Shown: positions 10,684 to 24,079, counted from the first letter of the stretch. The stretch: 64,000 nucleotides of DNA from Nyssa sinensis (GCA_008638375.1 CM018032.1:30863751-30927750), one strand, 5' to 3'. Translations and numbers: made by a program. The notes: generated from the sequence alone by a model not told the origin.

Positions 10684-12889
10684 TATAACAACCCGACCCA
10701 GTTTTTGGGAATTAATGCACTAATTTAAATGTTAGAGACTTTGAGGGCTAAAATAGAATTAATTATGAAAATTGGATCGGGAAAATAAGAAAAGCCATAA
10801 AATAACATCAGGAAAATGAAAGCCATAAAATAATTAAGTCAAAAGTGTTAGCCACAGGATTTGATTCCTAGACCCAAAAAGTGAAAGCGATTTATATGTA
10901 AAAGAAATAAGCCAACGTGGCTGAAGCGCACGAGCGTCATATATTTGATCAAATATAAGTCTAAACTCGAACAAGCCCGAGTGTCGGCACGCTCAAAACC
11001 GGAATGACAGTGTATCGTTGGGCCCTCCTACATTACAATTATTTTAAGTAAAAATATATATAAACATAAGGTGATATATATATATATATATACACATGTG
11101 AGGTGTGTGCTGTATACATATATATAAGTGCAACTGAAGGTATATATGTGAGTGTTGTGTGTGACACGTGCTATGAGGGGTGGCTATACATCAACCGACC
11201 AAGAGAATATGTTGTGTTGCATGTGTATGTGCAAGTTGGACAGGTGGAATTTGTGTGAAGTATTGTGAGAAGTGAGTAAGCAGTAAGCCGTCAACTATGA
11301 GGGTCGGTTAAAGAGAAAGGATAGAGAGAGAGAGAGAGAAAACAAAAGCTGGACGGAGGGAGACCAAAAAGGGAAAAGGCTAGGAAGAGAAAGTTGGGGT
11401 CATGAAATAGGTAAGAAACCTTTCTTTAAGGATCTAACTTGCTATTTTTATTGCAAACTAGAGGTCTTAATGAAGAAATATGAGGAAATAGTAAGGAAAA
11501 ACCCTAGGAAAACCCAGGCTGCCATTAATAGTAGATTGAAACTGGGTCTGAACTGATTTGGATTAAAGCTTGACTGAGGAATGAGGATTAAAACTAGAGA
11601 GCAAAAGGTTAACATCACAACAAAAATCAACTAAAATAATGCAAAAACGAGCTCCAAAACTCATGTTGTAAGTTTTAGGTAGAAAATCGAATTTTATGCT
11701 TTTTTGCTCAAAAGTGAAAATAAACCGTTGGGATTTGATCCCTTGAAGTGCATAAATCAAATAGAGGGTAGAATGAACAAAAATGGTGAGGAAATATACA
11801 TGAAATTAGAAGAAAATCACTTCACCAAGAATTTGGGTCTCGTTGGAGACCCACTGAAATTACGATATTCAAAAAGTCGTGGTAGGTGAAATTAGAAAAT
11901 GATATTAGATATGAAAACCCCATGGAAATTAGAAGAGAATTTAACTGAGTTTGGCTGAAAATAGTGATCGAAAAAGGTCGCTAGTGCTGGAGAAGACGCG
12001 GAGACCCACCAGAGAAGAAGAATAGTGTTAGGTTCTAGGGTTAGGGTTTGGTTCGGGTTCGGGTCAGACCCGAGCCACCCGTATGTGAGGCTAACTCGAT
12101 ACTGTGTCATTTTATCTTATTTTAAAGTGTTTGGGCACAAGGTTTGTAAATTGATTTAAAGCCTAATTGGGAATTGTGATATCTTATCCCTGTTTTATAG
12201 TTTATCCACTGTTTGGCTATCCCAACACAGAATAATAAATCCTGAAATTATGGATTGACCCAAAAGTTTAGTAAAATTATAAATTGACACTGAATCTATG
12301 GTTAATTATGAAAGGACCCACAGATAAATTAATTAAACATTTATTTAATTAAATTAAATAGGGAGAAATTACTAAAATGCCCCTAAGTCAAATATGAGTC
12401 AAACGGACTCCGATTAAAGTAAATGAATAATGAATCTTTATTATTTCAGGCATTCCAAACTCAACGGTGAAGTCCGATTTGTGAAAATAGGTCCCAAAAA
12501 GTAAAGACACGTAAAAGTGTAAAATGACCATAGAAGCCTAAACTGACTTTCTTCGACATCTCGGACTCAATAGTAGAGTCTATTTTAGAAAATGAGCTAC
12601 TTATAGTAATGATGTATAAAATTTGATGAATAACATTAAATTGAGATGTATCTACTGATTATAGGAACTTCAAAGGAAAAGGACAAAGTAACTGAATACT
12701 GAAATATAACGGATGACTAAGAGGTAAGTAAATCTTGGATCTCTGACATGCGGTATTTCTTAGCCATGTTAATATTATTCTTGATGTTGCTTCAATTGTA
12801 CTCTTATACCTATTTGACCTTATTGATTCCACAAACTGATGATTGTTCTATCTTATGGAAACACGTACTTGATATCTATTGGTTTACAG

Positions 12890-13105
12890 TTTGATGATTG
12901 TTCTATATTGAGGGAACTATTAAGAATTGAATCACTATATTTAGACTATGGATTTGATGTTCATGATTGGATGATGGTTCCATATTGTGAGAGTTATTAA
13001 GAATTGAATTACTATTTATAGACTATGGACTTGATGTTTACGATTAGATGATTGTGAGAATTATTGAAAGTTGAATTACTATAGCTAGACTATAGGACTT
13101 GATTT
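12890..13105 (+). repeat. Three diverged tandem repeats of about 75 bp
   Basis: TTGATGATTGTTCTAT at 12890 and related starts near 12967 and 13041 are each followed by a GAATTGAATTACTAT-type stretch and a TAGACTATGGACTTGATG-type stretch. They lie in the central part of the LTR at 10684-26477. Confidence 0.55.
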
Positions 13106-14035
13106 ATAGAGAAAGAAAGGAAACGGTTTAAGGGGTAAGTAATATCCGATCTCTGCATGTGGTACTTCTAGCCCTGTCATCAGTTTTTCATATACTGCGA
13201 AGTTGCACTCTTATGTATGCCAGAATGTTATTGAATCCACATATACGATATTGTTCTATTTTGTGGAATATGTCAGTTGACTATTATATATCTTGATCAT
13301 GAGTTTCTGTACAATTGTACAAAGGACCGTTCTGTAAACTTGTACCCAGGGCCAAATGTTTTATTCTAGCAGCCCAGTTTTACCATGGCCCAAAAGGGGG
13401 CAACAGTTATATTCTCCCTGCTGGGAACAGTTATGCTCCATATATATTATTTGTGGAATTTTGATAATCTTGATATATTATGAATGTTGGATTTGTGCTT
13501 AGTCACAACATCCATCTGATGCTATACTATGACCTTCGGGTCAGAACCGGGACCTACGAGTTAAACGACCAAACCTACGGGGTAAGGACGGGGCCTACGG
13601 GTCAAAGGGTAAGGTGGAGATTGTAACACCCCAACCCTGTATAATTAATGATTAATTATCTAATTATTAATTAATACCGGCTTACAGAATAGTAAAGGGA
13701 ATTAATCATAATCCCGGCGGTCATGATAGGCCGATGAAATAATTAAATATGTCTCGAGAAAGAGGGTATAATACCCGAACCCAAATTGCTGGTTAAATCG
13801 ATAAAATAATGCCGTTTTAACACCAACAGAACCCGAATTAGCTAACCCGGGAAATTCTGAATGATTAATAAATGACACGGAACCTCTGACACTGAAGAAT
13901 ACTGAAATACGGAACTCTCGGAAGAAACCGCATCGAAAAAGGAGTTACGAAATGAAAGTTATGAAGGAAACATTGAAATCGAATTAATGCGCAGCCAAAC
14001 AGGGCTTTAGCCCAAAATGGTGAAAAATGGCCAAA

Positions 14036-14118
14036 TTGGTGGTCAAGGGGAATTGAACCCTTGACCTCTGGTGGAAAGAGATTTTCTCAAAAAACTTACC
14101 AACTAGGCTGCAGACCAC
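14036..14118 (-). other. tRNA-like segment with paired acceptor stem in giant LTR
   Basis: On the minus strand, GTGGTC (14118-14113) can pair with GACCAC (14044-14039) as an acceptor stem. CAGCCTAGTTGG (14110-14099) is one base off the A-box consensus, and GGTTCAATTCC (14059-14049) one base off the B box. The T arm AAGGG-TTCAATT-CCCTT is intact. This is the most tRNA-like of the copies. The anticodon region is not convincing, so it is a tRNA-derived relic or a Pol III promoter, not a working tRNA gene. Confidence 0.6.
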
Positions 14119-15699
14119 TTTGTGTGTATATACACCAAGATTTGTATATAACACTGCATCGCCCCAAGTTGCCTCCCAAATTGGCCAATGGCCAAGCATG
14201 CAACACATCACCCCTATGAACCCTAGCCCCACCATCACCCTACTCTTAGCATACTTGAGCACCACTCTCCCAATCAGCTCACATGCAACCAAATTGATTA
14301 AATAAAATACCCTTGATATATATTGGGTATAGGAATTATGCACACCTTGGGAGGGAAATCAGACCCAAAATAATTCTATATACTGATATTTGAAAGAGAG
14401 GCTTAGAGAGAAGGTGAAGTCCATTGTGTGTATGCTTGAAGGTGGAGTTGGCCATTGAAGGAGCAATAGAAGGGAGCTAAGGACCGGGAGTGCACGGAGG
14501 GATCAAAGCCAACTTGTTGAGGGTTTTGCTTGAACACAAACCAACGAGGGAACCACTGTACAGAGGTAACAAACCGAGAGAAAAACACCTACTTTCTGAT
14601 TTACAATTTTGTTTAGTTTTGTGTATTTTAGAACTGCCATTAGATGCACGACATAGATGCCATGAAATCTGGGTTGATTGTGAACATCTTGGACCAACCA
14701 AACTGCCCCAAATCACAGAAATCGTGTAAACCACCATGGATGACCTTGCTTGAAGCAGGTCTGAAACGATGTTCACAAAACTCGTTTTGATTGCTTTGAA
14801 CTTGAACTACGTACTACCAGCATCTCAAAAAACTGACCTGCGCGACCATAAAACCTAGGAATCGACCACCAAATCACAAATGATCGATTCGGGTTAAAAC
14901 CCAAACTTATGAAAACCTAGATTAAAACGGGATTTAGGTGTAGGGACTGAAACCCCATGACCTGTAGGTCACAACGCGAGAAATCCCGTGAGGTTTGGAC
15001 CAGAAATGAAGCTATATGGTCGACTTGCAGGTCTGCACAATAATGGAGTGGACCGAGCTCCATGCGTGGATTCGATCCATGAAACTGATGCCAAAATGTT
15101 GGCATGACAACCAGGAATCGATTGGAGCCAGAAGCAGTGGGAAATCGTGGCCAAAATGTCACGAAATTGAGAAATTGTGAAAACTGAAATTAGGGCAAAA
15201 ACGGGGGAGAAGATGAAGAAGACGGAGTCAACTCGCGAGTCGTACCGAGTTGGCCGAGTCGACTCGGACACGCGTCGGCCTGTGAGGCTGCCACCGAAAT
15301 AATGAAACTGCGTCGTTTCTGTTTTAAATTAAAATCGAATTTGTCTTGTTTGGTTACGGGTTTTAAAAATTAAAATAGGGGAAATTGGAATAAGCTATCC
15401 ATGAATTAAGGGCCAATTGGGGTTACCAGGAATATGTCATCCCGGTTTTCTGAGGGACCCTGAACCGGTTGGCTTCTTTGAATTGTGGACCGGTTCAACA
15501 GTTTAATTCTTGAACCCTACGGTTTGAACCCTTAAATTATGAAATTATGTTTTGACCCCCAAATACTTTCTGAAATTACGGATTTGTCCCCAACTGTTTT
15601 AAAGAATTATACAGTGGCCCAAATTTCTGAGAAACTGTTCAATTAAGCCCCTGACAAATTAATTAAATAATAAAATAATTATTTTATTATTTTATTAAT

Positions 15700-16880
15700 T
15701 AGGTAAAATTACGATTTTACCCCTGGACATTTAATATGTCAAACGGAGTCCAAATAAATTAAATAAATAGTGTATTTTCACTATTTCAAACATTCCAGAC
15801 CCAATGGTACAGTCCAATTTTGGAAATACAGTACCGAAAAATACAGACCGGTAAGTGATAAATTACTGTACTGCCCCTGATGACACCAGACCCAAATAAA
15901 AAATAAAAGACAGTCTATTTTGACTATGTCGGGCGTTCTGAACTCAACGGTGAGGTCCGTTTAACGAACTGAAGTCCCGAAAAATACAGACACATAAAGT
16001 GTAAATGACCATACTGCCCCTGATGCTTCCCAGGGTCAATTGAATATAACAGATAGTCCAACTTAATTATGTCGAACACTCTGGACCCAATGGTGAGGTC
16101 CATTTTATGAACTGACGTGCCGAAAAATATGACACGTGAAATTACCAAATTACCCCTGATACTGTACGAAGCCTAAATGAAGTCCGATTGGGACGAAATT
16201 GATAGCGATAGAAACTCGAACACTGGTGAAACTGTATATCCGAATAAATGACGAACCGGGGTCAGAATCTTACGAAACGTAAAATGACCAAAATGCCCCT
16301 AAGCACATGAAGTGCAAAGTAGAGGTGGAATAAAGGTCAAACTGATCTAATAAATTATCATAGGGATAATTATGAACACTGAAGGGCTAAATAAGACTCC
16401 GGGACAGTAATGCGTAAAACGGGAAATGACCGATGTGTCCCGATGGTCAAAAGCAGATACCAAACGAAGACCAAAGGACTTAAGAATTTACATATGAGAT
16501 ATATGGGACATTCTGAGGACCACGACAAGGGTCCGGGGCAAGAATGACAAAATTACCATTTTGCCCCTAAGGCTAAGTAAGCCCTTAACTGATAGCGATT
16601 CAAGTCTAAAAGACTTAGAACTTCATGTATACGATATATGGGATATTCTAAGAACCACGACTGGGTCCGGGATAAGAATGGCAAAATTACCATTTTGCCC
16701 CTATGGTTAAAATAAGAACCTAACTGATGCCGATTGGAGTCTAAAAGACGTAGAACTTTGTACTTAAGATATAAAGACTATTCCGAAGACCACGACAGGG
16801 TCCGGGACAAGAATGATAAAATGACCATTTTGCCCCTAAGGCTGAAGAAGTAACTGACTGATAACGATTGAAGTCTAAAT
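15700..16880 (+). repeat. Diverged modules of about 140 bp in giant LTR (first copy)
   Basis: The phrase TTTGCCCCT or TACCCCTG recurs at about 15717, 15872, 16012, 16150, 16290, 16561, 16695 and 16830, mostly 135-150 bp apart. Each module also carries a GGACATTCTGGACCCAATGG-like core and an AAAATGACC or AAATTACC stretch. The modules are diverged, so the array is old. Equivalent modules occur at 7690-8130, 12310-12560, 22310-23460 and 59650-60010. Confidence 0.65.
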
Positions 16881-17489
16881 GACTTGGGTTATAACTCTGA
16901 TGACTGCTAAGCCTAATTTAAGAGTAAAATAGCCCGGATGAAACCCGATGAGAGGACGATAGGCTACTAGGCTATCTTAGGTAAACCGATAGATACCTAA
17001 GATGACAAATGAGACCTGAATGGATGAGTTCTGATCTGTATATGATTGATGATTATTGTTCAGGATATACATGGAGATGCCCGACGTATCCGGAGGTTAT
17101 CGGATTGGTTGCGCAAGGAGATAACCGTAACAGTTTGTGAGTAACCTGGAACTTCTGACTTGGTGTATAAGTACACCGTCTAGTTACTGTATTTTGATTT
17201 ACTGTACTGTTTTGTATACTGTACTGTCTGAATGCATACTTTTTATATTGCATTACACGTAACATGATTTTGTACTGTCCTGCTCTCCTGTTCAGTTCGG
17301 GTCTGTCTTGTTCTGTTGTATGGTCTATCCTGGTTTTATTCTGTACTGTTGCGTCTTGTGAGTAAACTTGACTCCTGAATTGGTGTATAAGTTCTGTCTA
17401 GATACTGTATTTTGAAGCACTGTACTGTTTTGAACGTTATACTGTTTAAAAAAAAAAAAAAAAAAAAGAAACATATATTTAAAGTAGCA

Positions 17490-18350
17490 TATGCCTTGTC
17501 CTGATTGATATTGTACCAGTTTGTTCCGTCCTGTTCAATTCCGATATGTCTTGTTCTGATAGATGTATTGTTCCGTTTTGTTCCGACATGTTCAGTTTCG
17601 ATATGTCTTGATCTGATTGATGTATTGTTTCGTTTTGTTCCGTCATGTTCAGTTCCGATATGACTTGTCCTGATTGATATTGTTTCGTTTGTTTCCGTCA
17701 TATTCAGTTCCGATATGACTTGTCCTGATTGATATTGTTTCATTTTGTTTCGTCATGTTCAGTTTCGATATGACTTGTCCTGATTGATATTGGTTCATTT
17801 TGTTCCGTCATGTTCAGTTCCGATATGACTTGTCCTGATTGATATTGTTTCATTTTGTTCCGTCATGTTCAGTTTCGATATGACTTGTCCTGATTGATAT
17901 TGTTTCATTTTGTTCCGTCATGTTCAGTTTCGATATGACTTGTCCTGATTGATATTGTTTCATTTTGTTCCGTCATGTTCAGTTTCGATATGACTTGTCC
18001 TGATTGATATTGTTTCATTTTGTTCCGTCATGTTCAATTCCGATATGACTTGTCCTGATTGATATTGTTTCGTTTTGTTCCGTCATGTTCAGTTTCGATA
18101 TGACTTGTCCTGATTGATATTGTTTCATTTTGTTCCGTCATGATCAGTTTCGATATGACTTGTCCTGATTGATATTGTTTCATTTTGTTCCGTCATGTTC
18201 AGTTCCGATATGACTTGTCCTGATTGATATTGTTTCGTTTTGTTCCGTCATGTTCAGTTCCGATATGACTTGTCCTGATTGATATTGTACCGTTTTGATC
18301 CGCCATGTTCAGTTCCGATATGTCTTGTTCTGATTGATGTATTGCTCTGT
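17490..18350 (+). repeat. 55-bp minisatellite in giant LTR (first copy)
   Basis: About 15-16 tandem copies of a 55-bp unit containing GTTCCGTCATGTTCAGTT and GATATGACTTGTCCTGATTG. Because 55 is not a multiple of three, the apparent reading frames on the minus strand are artefacts of the repeat. The second giant LTR has about 19 copies. Confidence 0.9.
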
Positions 18351-19543
18351 TTTGTCCCGTTATGATCCGTCCTGTTATGCCTCTGACCTTGATTATGCCT
18401 GTGACTTGAACTGGTGTTTTGTTCCGTCTGATCCCGTTATGTACCATCCGTTAATAATCTGTCTATCTTGATTGATATATGGTCCAGTTCCGTTATGATC
18501 TGTCCGTATTCTTGACTTGGTATATAAGTTACTGCATAGATACTGTATTTTGATGCACTGTACGGTTTTAAAAGTTAAACTGTCTGAATGCATGTTTTAA
18601 ATGCAAACTTTTATACTGTATTGTACGCGGCATGATTTTGTCCCGCCCTACTATTATTTTGTTCGGTCTGTCTTGTTCCGTTTTATGGTCTATCTGATTT
18701 TGTTCTGCTATGATGTGTCTGACTCTGGGTACCATTCTGATTATGAGCGGTTTGGCATAAGTAGGCTTGATTACGCGCCTATCTGATATATTATTGTTAT
18801 GCCCTGTTATGTTCCGCCCAGTACTGATCTGTTCTGATATTTGAATTAATTGCCTATACTCTCATTGATATTGGCATCATGCACTGTTCCGTCTATTCTG
18901 ATTTGTTGTTCCGTTTAGTTCAGTCCTGCTTTATTCTACTGAAACTGCATTTAAAGTAGATTTATAAAACTGCTATTTCAGAAACAACTGAACCACCCTT
19001 GTGCTTTGTAAACAAGAAATGGTTTTGAAACCCTTGACAGGGAACCTGTGTTACTCATTGGGCTTTTCGAAGCTCACCCCATTCCCTAACATTTTTCAGG
19101 GATGATATATGTTGGATCTAATGGCACTGATTTGTGGAGACTGGATTACTGAGGATTGAATCTGTTTAATCAGGTGAGTGATGTACTATGACTGACTTGA
19201 CTGATATGTACTGAATATAGTATGGCTCATGGATTTAGATGGTACTCTAGAGATTATAGTTCTGCTCTGTCGTTATATGTCGAATTATAGATATGCTCCG
19301 AGGTTGAGTTGTTAGTTGTTGGATTTTAGACTTGCTCTGTGTGGTACATAACCTTATAGTGAATACATGAGTTGCATTCCCTTGACAAAAAAAAAAGTTT
19401 TAAATTCCACTGCATCTGACCCTACAGTCGGAGTGCAATTCACTGGAAAGTTCAGAAATTTGCCTTCGGTTGGTCGCGTGGCGACTGACTGGCATCACGT
19501 CCTCGACATCCGCGTAGGGTGGGGTTCGGGATGTGACAGAGAT

Positions 19544-20205
19544 GGCTGACCTGCTCGTTCGGGACGTATGTACCCCGGGGAAGGGAAAACTCCATCCCAT
19601 AAGATTCCATCCCACAGGCCGTAAGGACATGATACATTATGAGAGGTTTGTGCTACAAGCGCGTAGGGTGTATGCCGGGCCCCGAGTTATGATGCATCCA
19701 CCTTTATTGACATTATTATCTTTTATTGGAATTCATAGGATGATCATATTTTTCTTATGAATAATCATATGTTTTGAAAGCGTGTTCCTTGGTACGATTG
19801 ATTGGCTGACTTTGATTGTGGCAGTATAGCTATTATTTTTGACAGACCCCTATTGATGATTCATATACCTTTTGCCATTTATTCACTTGGTTATTATTGT
19901 GATCTCTATTGTCTTGATTGGCTATTATGACATCCTATTCATTGACTGGCTATTATGTTTCATATCCTTATTACCTTGGATTATGTTTTTTCTATGCTAA
20001 CCCTGACCCATGGCAGAGAGAAGGGAATTTACTTATTGAGCTAAGTTAGCTCATTCAGATTTATATACATTTTTTTTAGGAAGGGACGCTGTGAGACAAT
20101 AGTAAAAGCTTAAGGAGCATAGGAGAGCATTTGAAAATGCAATAGAGAAGATGTTATAGTTTATCCCATGTATTCGCCACCTAAGGGTGAATTGATGTTG
20201 GTTCC
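19544..20205 (+). repeat. Middle piece of the LTR at 10684-26477
   Basis: This 662-bp stretch lies between the two giant solo LTRs and continues their host LTR. It contains the GGTATGCCGGGCCCC-like box shared with about 60726, and at about 20035-20080 an ACTTATTGAGCTAAGTTAGC box with TTTTTTTTAGG, the counterpart of the conserved box of the other LTRs. No gene is present. Confidence 0.7.
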
Positions 20206-20622
20206 TGTAACACCCCGACTTTGCGTAATTAATAATTAATGTTAATTATTAAGTAATAACCGACTTATAGAATGATTAGGGAATTAATTATGATCCCGAC
20301 GGTCGCTATGGACCGATTAAATAATCAAATATGTCTGGGGGAAAAGGGTATGATACCCAAACCCAATTACTGATTAAATCGATAAAATAATGCCGTTTTA
20401 ACACTAACGGAACCCGAATTAGTTAACCCCGAAAATCCCGAATGATTAATAAATGACATGGAACCTCTGACACTGAAGCGAACTGAATTATGAAGCTCTC
20501 GGAAGAAACCGCATCGAAAAAGGAGCTACGGAATGAAAGTTATGTAGCAAACATTGAAAATTGAATTACTATGCAACCAAACGTGGTCTTAACCGAAAAT
20601 ATAGGAAAAATGGCCAAATGGG

Positions 20623-20705
20623 AGGCCAAGGGAATTGAACCCTTGACCTTTGAGTGAAAAGATACCTCATCCAAAAAAATTACCAACTGGGCTACTATTA
20701 TCTTT
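20623..20705 (-). other. tRNA-like segment, perfect A box, in giant LTR (second copy)
   Basis: On the minus strand, TAGCCCAGTTGG (20694-20683) fits the A-box consensus TRGCNNAGTNGG exactly. GGTTCAATTCC (20641-20631) differs from the B-box consensus at one base. Pairing of the acceptor ends is poor, so folding as tRNA is doubtful, but both Pol III promoter boxes are well preserved. Confidence 0.58.
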
Positions 20706-22309
20706 GTGTCCATATATACAACAAAAATGTATATAACACTGAATTATCCTAATCTGCCACCAAAACTAGCCAATGGCCATCCATGCAACACCACACCCTT
20801 GCATCACCCCTATGCTCCCTAGCTCATCATCACCCTACTTCAGCCATGATGACCTCTCCTCCAACCAAAATACATGCAGATTTATCATGAGGTTGGGAGA
20901 TGTATTGCATTACAAGTCTCCATATGTGTATGAGGATGGAGAAATTTGAAATGGGTGTGACTGATCTGATATGTGAGAAGGAGAGGGCCATGGCCATGGG
21001 TGAAGAGGGTCCATGGTGTGTGTGTGCATGATTATCCATTGGTGATGCACAAAGGAAGGGGGACACTGAAGGGACTGTGAGCATTCTACCTGGACTGAGG
21101 CACCACCCAAGATCAAAGCTGAACCATGGGTGCAGCAGTGCCGATCAAAGAGGTAAACACCTCAGAACTATCAAACTGTGAATTTTTCTATCGGATTTTC
21201 ACTACTGTTTTGAGTTTGCTGAGCCATATAAAATATGTGTATGCACTACTGAGGGGCCTAGGATTGTTATAGAACAATTGGGAAGGTCGGACAGCCCTGA
21301 AAACACCAAACCGAGCCCAGGCCGCCATGGACGACCTCCAGTTGCAGGTCTGAATTGACCTCAACTAAATCACATTCTGCATGTTCGGGTCTGTTCTAGA
21401 CCCTTCGAGGTTCTCAAATATCTAGTTTAGCGACCCAAAATCAAACCGAAAGACCCTCAAAACCGCAGATGCAGGTCTCGGGTTTGAAACCCAGACCTTG
21501 TAATCGACTCCTACACTGAATGTTCGTAATGAGGACCTCAAGCCCATGATACAAGGATCATTTGGAGACAAACCGCATCAGTTTTGGTGGAGAAACGAGG
21601 GTTTAATAGCCAAATTATTGTTTCGGCTATTCCTCCATATATCAAGCTATTGGGCTTGATTCGAACCGTGAAATCGATGCCAAAGAGTTGGCATGACCAT
21701 CAGGAACCATTTGGGGCCAAATCAGATTGAAAACAGCCCTTGAAACATCACGAAATAGAAGAAGAAAATCTGCAGAATTAGGGCAACACTGAGTTGTTCA
21801 TTGGGGACGACAGAGTTGACTCGGCCGAGTTGACCGAGTCGAACCGAGTTGGTGAGTTGACTCTGGACACGTGTCGGCCTGTGAGGATGCCACCGAAATA
21901 ATGAAACTGCGCCGTTTTAGTGTTAACCGTTTTAATTTTAAATCAAATTCAGCCTGTTTGGCAACGAGGTTAATAAATTAAAATTTGGATTTGGCTAATC
22001 CTAAACACGGATAAGGGGGCAATTGAGGTTAAATGGGATATGTTATCCCGGTTTTCAGAGGGTCAGTGAACCGGTTGGTTCACAAAAGTTCTGGACCGGT
22101 TCAGCCAGTGAACCCTTAAACCAATGGGTCTGAACCCTAATTTTCTGAATTTATATTTAACCCCCCAAATGTTTCTGAAAATTACGGATTTGTCCCCAAC
22201 TGTTTTAAAGAATTATACAGTGGCCCAAATTTCTGAGAAACTGTTCAATTAAGCCCCTGACAAATTAATTAAATAATAAAATAATTATATTATTATTTTA
22301 TCAATTAGG

Positions 22310-23460
22310 TAAAATTACGATTTTACCCCTGGACATTTAATATGTCAAACGGAGTCCAAATAAATTAAATAAATAGTGTATTTTCACTATTTCAAGCATT
22401 CTGGACTCAATGGTACGGTCCAAATTGGGAAATACAGTACCGAAAAATACAGATCCGTAAGTGATAAATTACTGTACTGCCCCTGATGACACCAGACCCA
22501 AATAAAAAATAAAAGACAGTCTATTTTGACTATGTCGGGCGTTCTGAACTCAACGGTGAGGTCCGTTTAACGAACTGAAGTCCCGAAAAATACAGACACA
22601 TAAAGTGTAAATGACCATACTGCCCCTGATGCTTCCCAGGGTCAATTGAACATAACAGATAGTCCAACCTAATTATGTCGAACACTCTGGACCCAATGGT
22701 GAGGTCCATTTTATGAACTGACGTGCCGAAAAATATGACACGTGAAATTACCAAATTACCCTTGATACTGTACGAAGCCCAAATGAAGTCCGATTGGGAC
22801 GAAATTGATAGCGATAGAAGCCCAGATACTGGTGAGACTGTAAACATGATTAAATAATGATTCGGAGTCAGAATCTTACAAAACGTAAAATGACCAAAAT
22901 ACCCCTGAGCACAGTAAGTGCAAATTAGAGGTCAAATAAAGGTCAAACTGATCTGATAAATTATCATAGGGATAATTATGAACACTGAAGGGCTAAATAA
23001 GACTCCGGGACAGTAATGCGTAAAACGAGAAATGATCGATGTGTCCTGATGATCAAAAGCAGATACCAAACGAAGTCCAAAGGACTTAAGAATTTCATAT
23101 GAGATATGTGGGACATTCTGAGGACCACGACAGGGTCCGGGGTAAGAATGACAAATTACCATTTTGCCCCTAAGGCTAAGTAAGCCCTTAACTGATAGCG
23201 ATTCAAGTCTAAAAGACTTAGAACTTCATGTATACGATATATGAGATATTCTAAGAACCACGACTGGGTCCGGGGCAAGAATGACAAAATTACCATTTTG
23301 CCCCTATGGTTAAAATAAGAACCTAACTGATACCGATTGGAGTCTAAAAGACGTAGAACTTTATATTTAAGATATAAAGACTATTCGGAGGGCCTTGACA
23401 GGGCCCGGGGCAAGAGTGATAAAATGACCGTTTTGCCCCTAAGGCTGAAGAAGTGACTGA
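22310..23460 (+). repeat. Diverged modules of about 140 bp in giant LTR (second copy)
   Basis: Same succession of TGCCCCT-centred modules as in the first giant LTR, including TGGACCCAATGGTGAGGTCC at about 22688 with a TGGAC...GTCCA dyad. Order and spacing match the first copy, so the array predates the spread of the family. Confidence 0.65.
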
Positions 23461-24079
23461 CTGATAACGATTGAAGTCTAAATGACTTGGGTTATAATCC
23501 TGATGACTGCTGAGCCTAATTTAAGAATAAAATAGCCCCGGATGAAACCCGATGAGAGGGCGATAGGCTACTAGGCTATCTTAGGTAAACCGATAGATAC
23601 CTAAGATGACAAATGAGACCTGAATGGATGAGTTCTGATCTGTATATGATTGATGATTATTGTTCAGGATATACATGGAGATGCCTGACGTATCTGGAGG
23701 TTATCGGATTGTTTGCGCAAGGAGATAACCGTAACAGTTTGTGAGTAACCTGGAACTTCTGACTTGGTGTATAAGTACACCGTCTAGTTACTATATTTTG
23801 ATTTACTGTACTGTTTTGTATACTGTACTGTCTGAATGCATACTTTTTTATACTGCATTACACGTAACATGATTTTGTACTGTCCTGCTCTCCTGTTCAG
23901 TTCGGGTCTGTCTTGTTCTGTTGTATGGTCTGTCCTGGTTTTATTCTGTACTGTTGCGTCTTGTGAGTAAACCTGACTCCTGAATTGGTGTATAAGTTCT
24001 GTCTAGATACTGTATTTTGAAGCACTGTACTGTTTTGAATGTTATACTGTTTAAAAAAAAAAACATATATTTAAAGTAG

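Larger units (their letters stand above)
13622..19538 (+). mobile_element. Giant solo LTR (5.9 kb), first copy
   Basis: Starts TGTAACACCCCAACCC, ends GGGTTCGGGATGTGACA, with TSD gagat at 13617-13621 and 19539-19543. It aligns along its whole length with 20206-26297, which defines the unit. No internal LTR repeat, PBS or gag/pol was found, so I read it as a solo LTR of exceptional length. Order of parts: antisense tRNA-like segment (14036-14118), TATA-like sequences (14127, 14145), splice-donor-like AGGTAAC (GT at 14566), modules of about 140 bp (15700-16880), 55-bp minisatellite (17490-18350), conserved TTCGAAGCTCACCCC box and CTAACATTTTTCAG (ends 19099). Related in layout to 5894-9567 and 62605 onward. 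Confidence 0.85.

Noticed and set aside
14036..14118. A genuine tRNA gene
   Set aside because: No credible anticodon arm and imperfect A and B boxes; it lies in a repeated LTR. Kept only as a tRNA-like segment.
14477..14776. Short open frames on both strands in the first giant LTR
   Set aside because: Under 100 codons, not kept in the second giant LTR at the same place, no recognisable domain.
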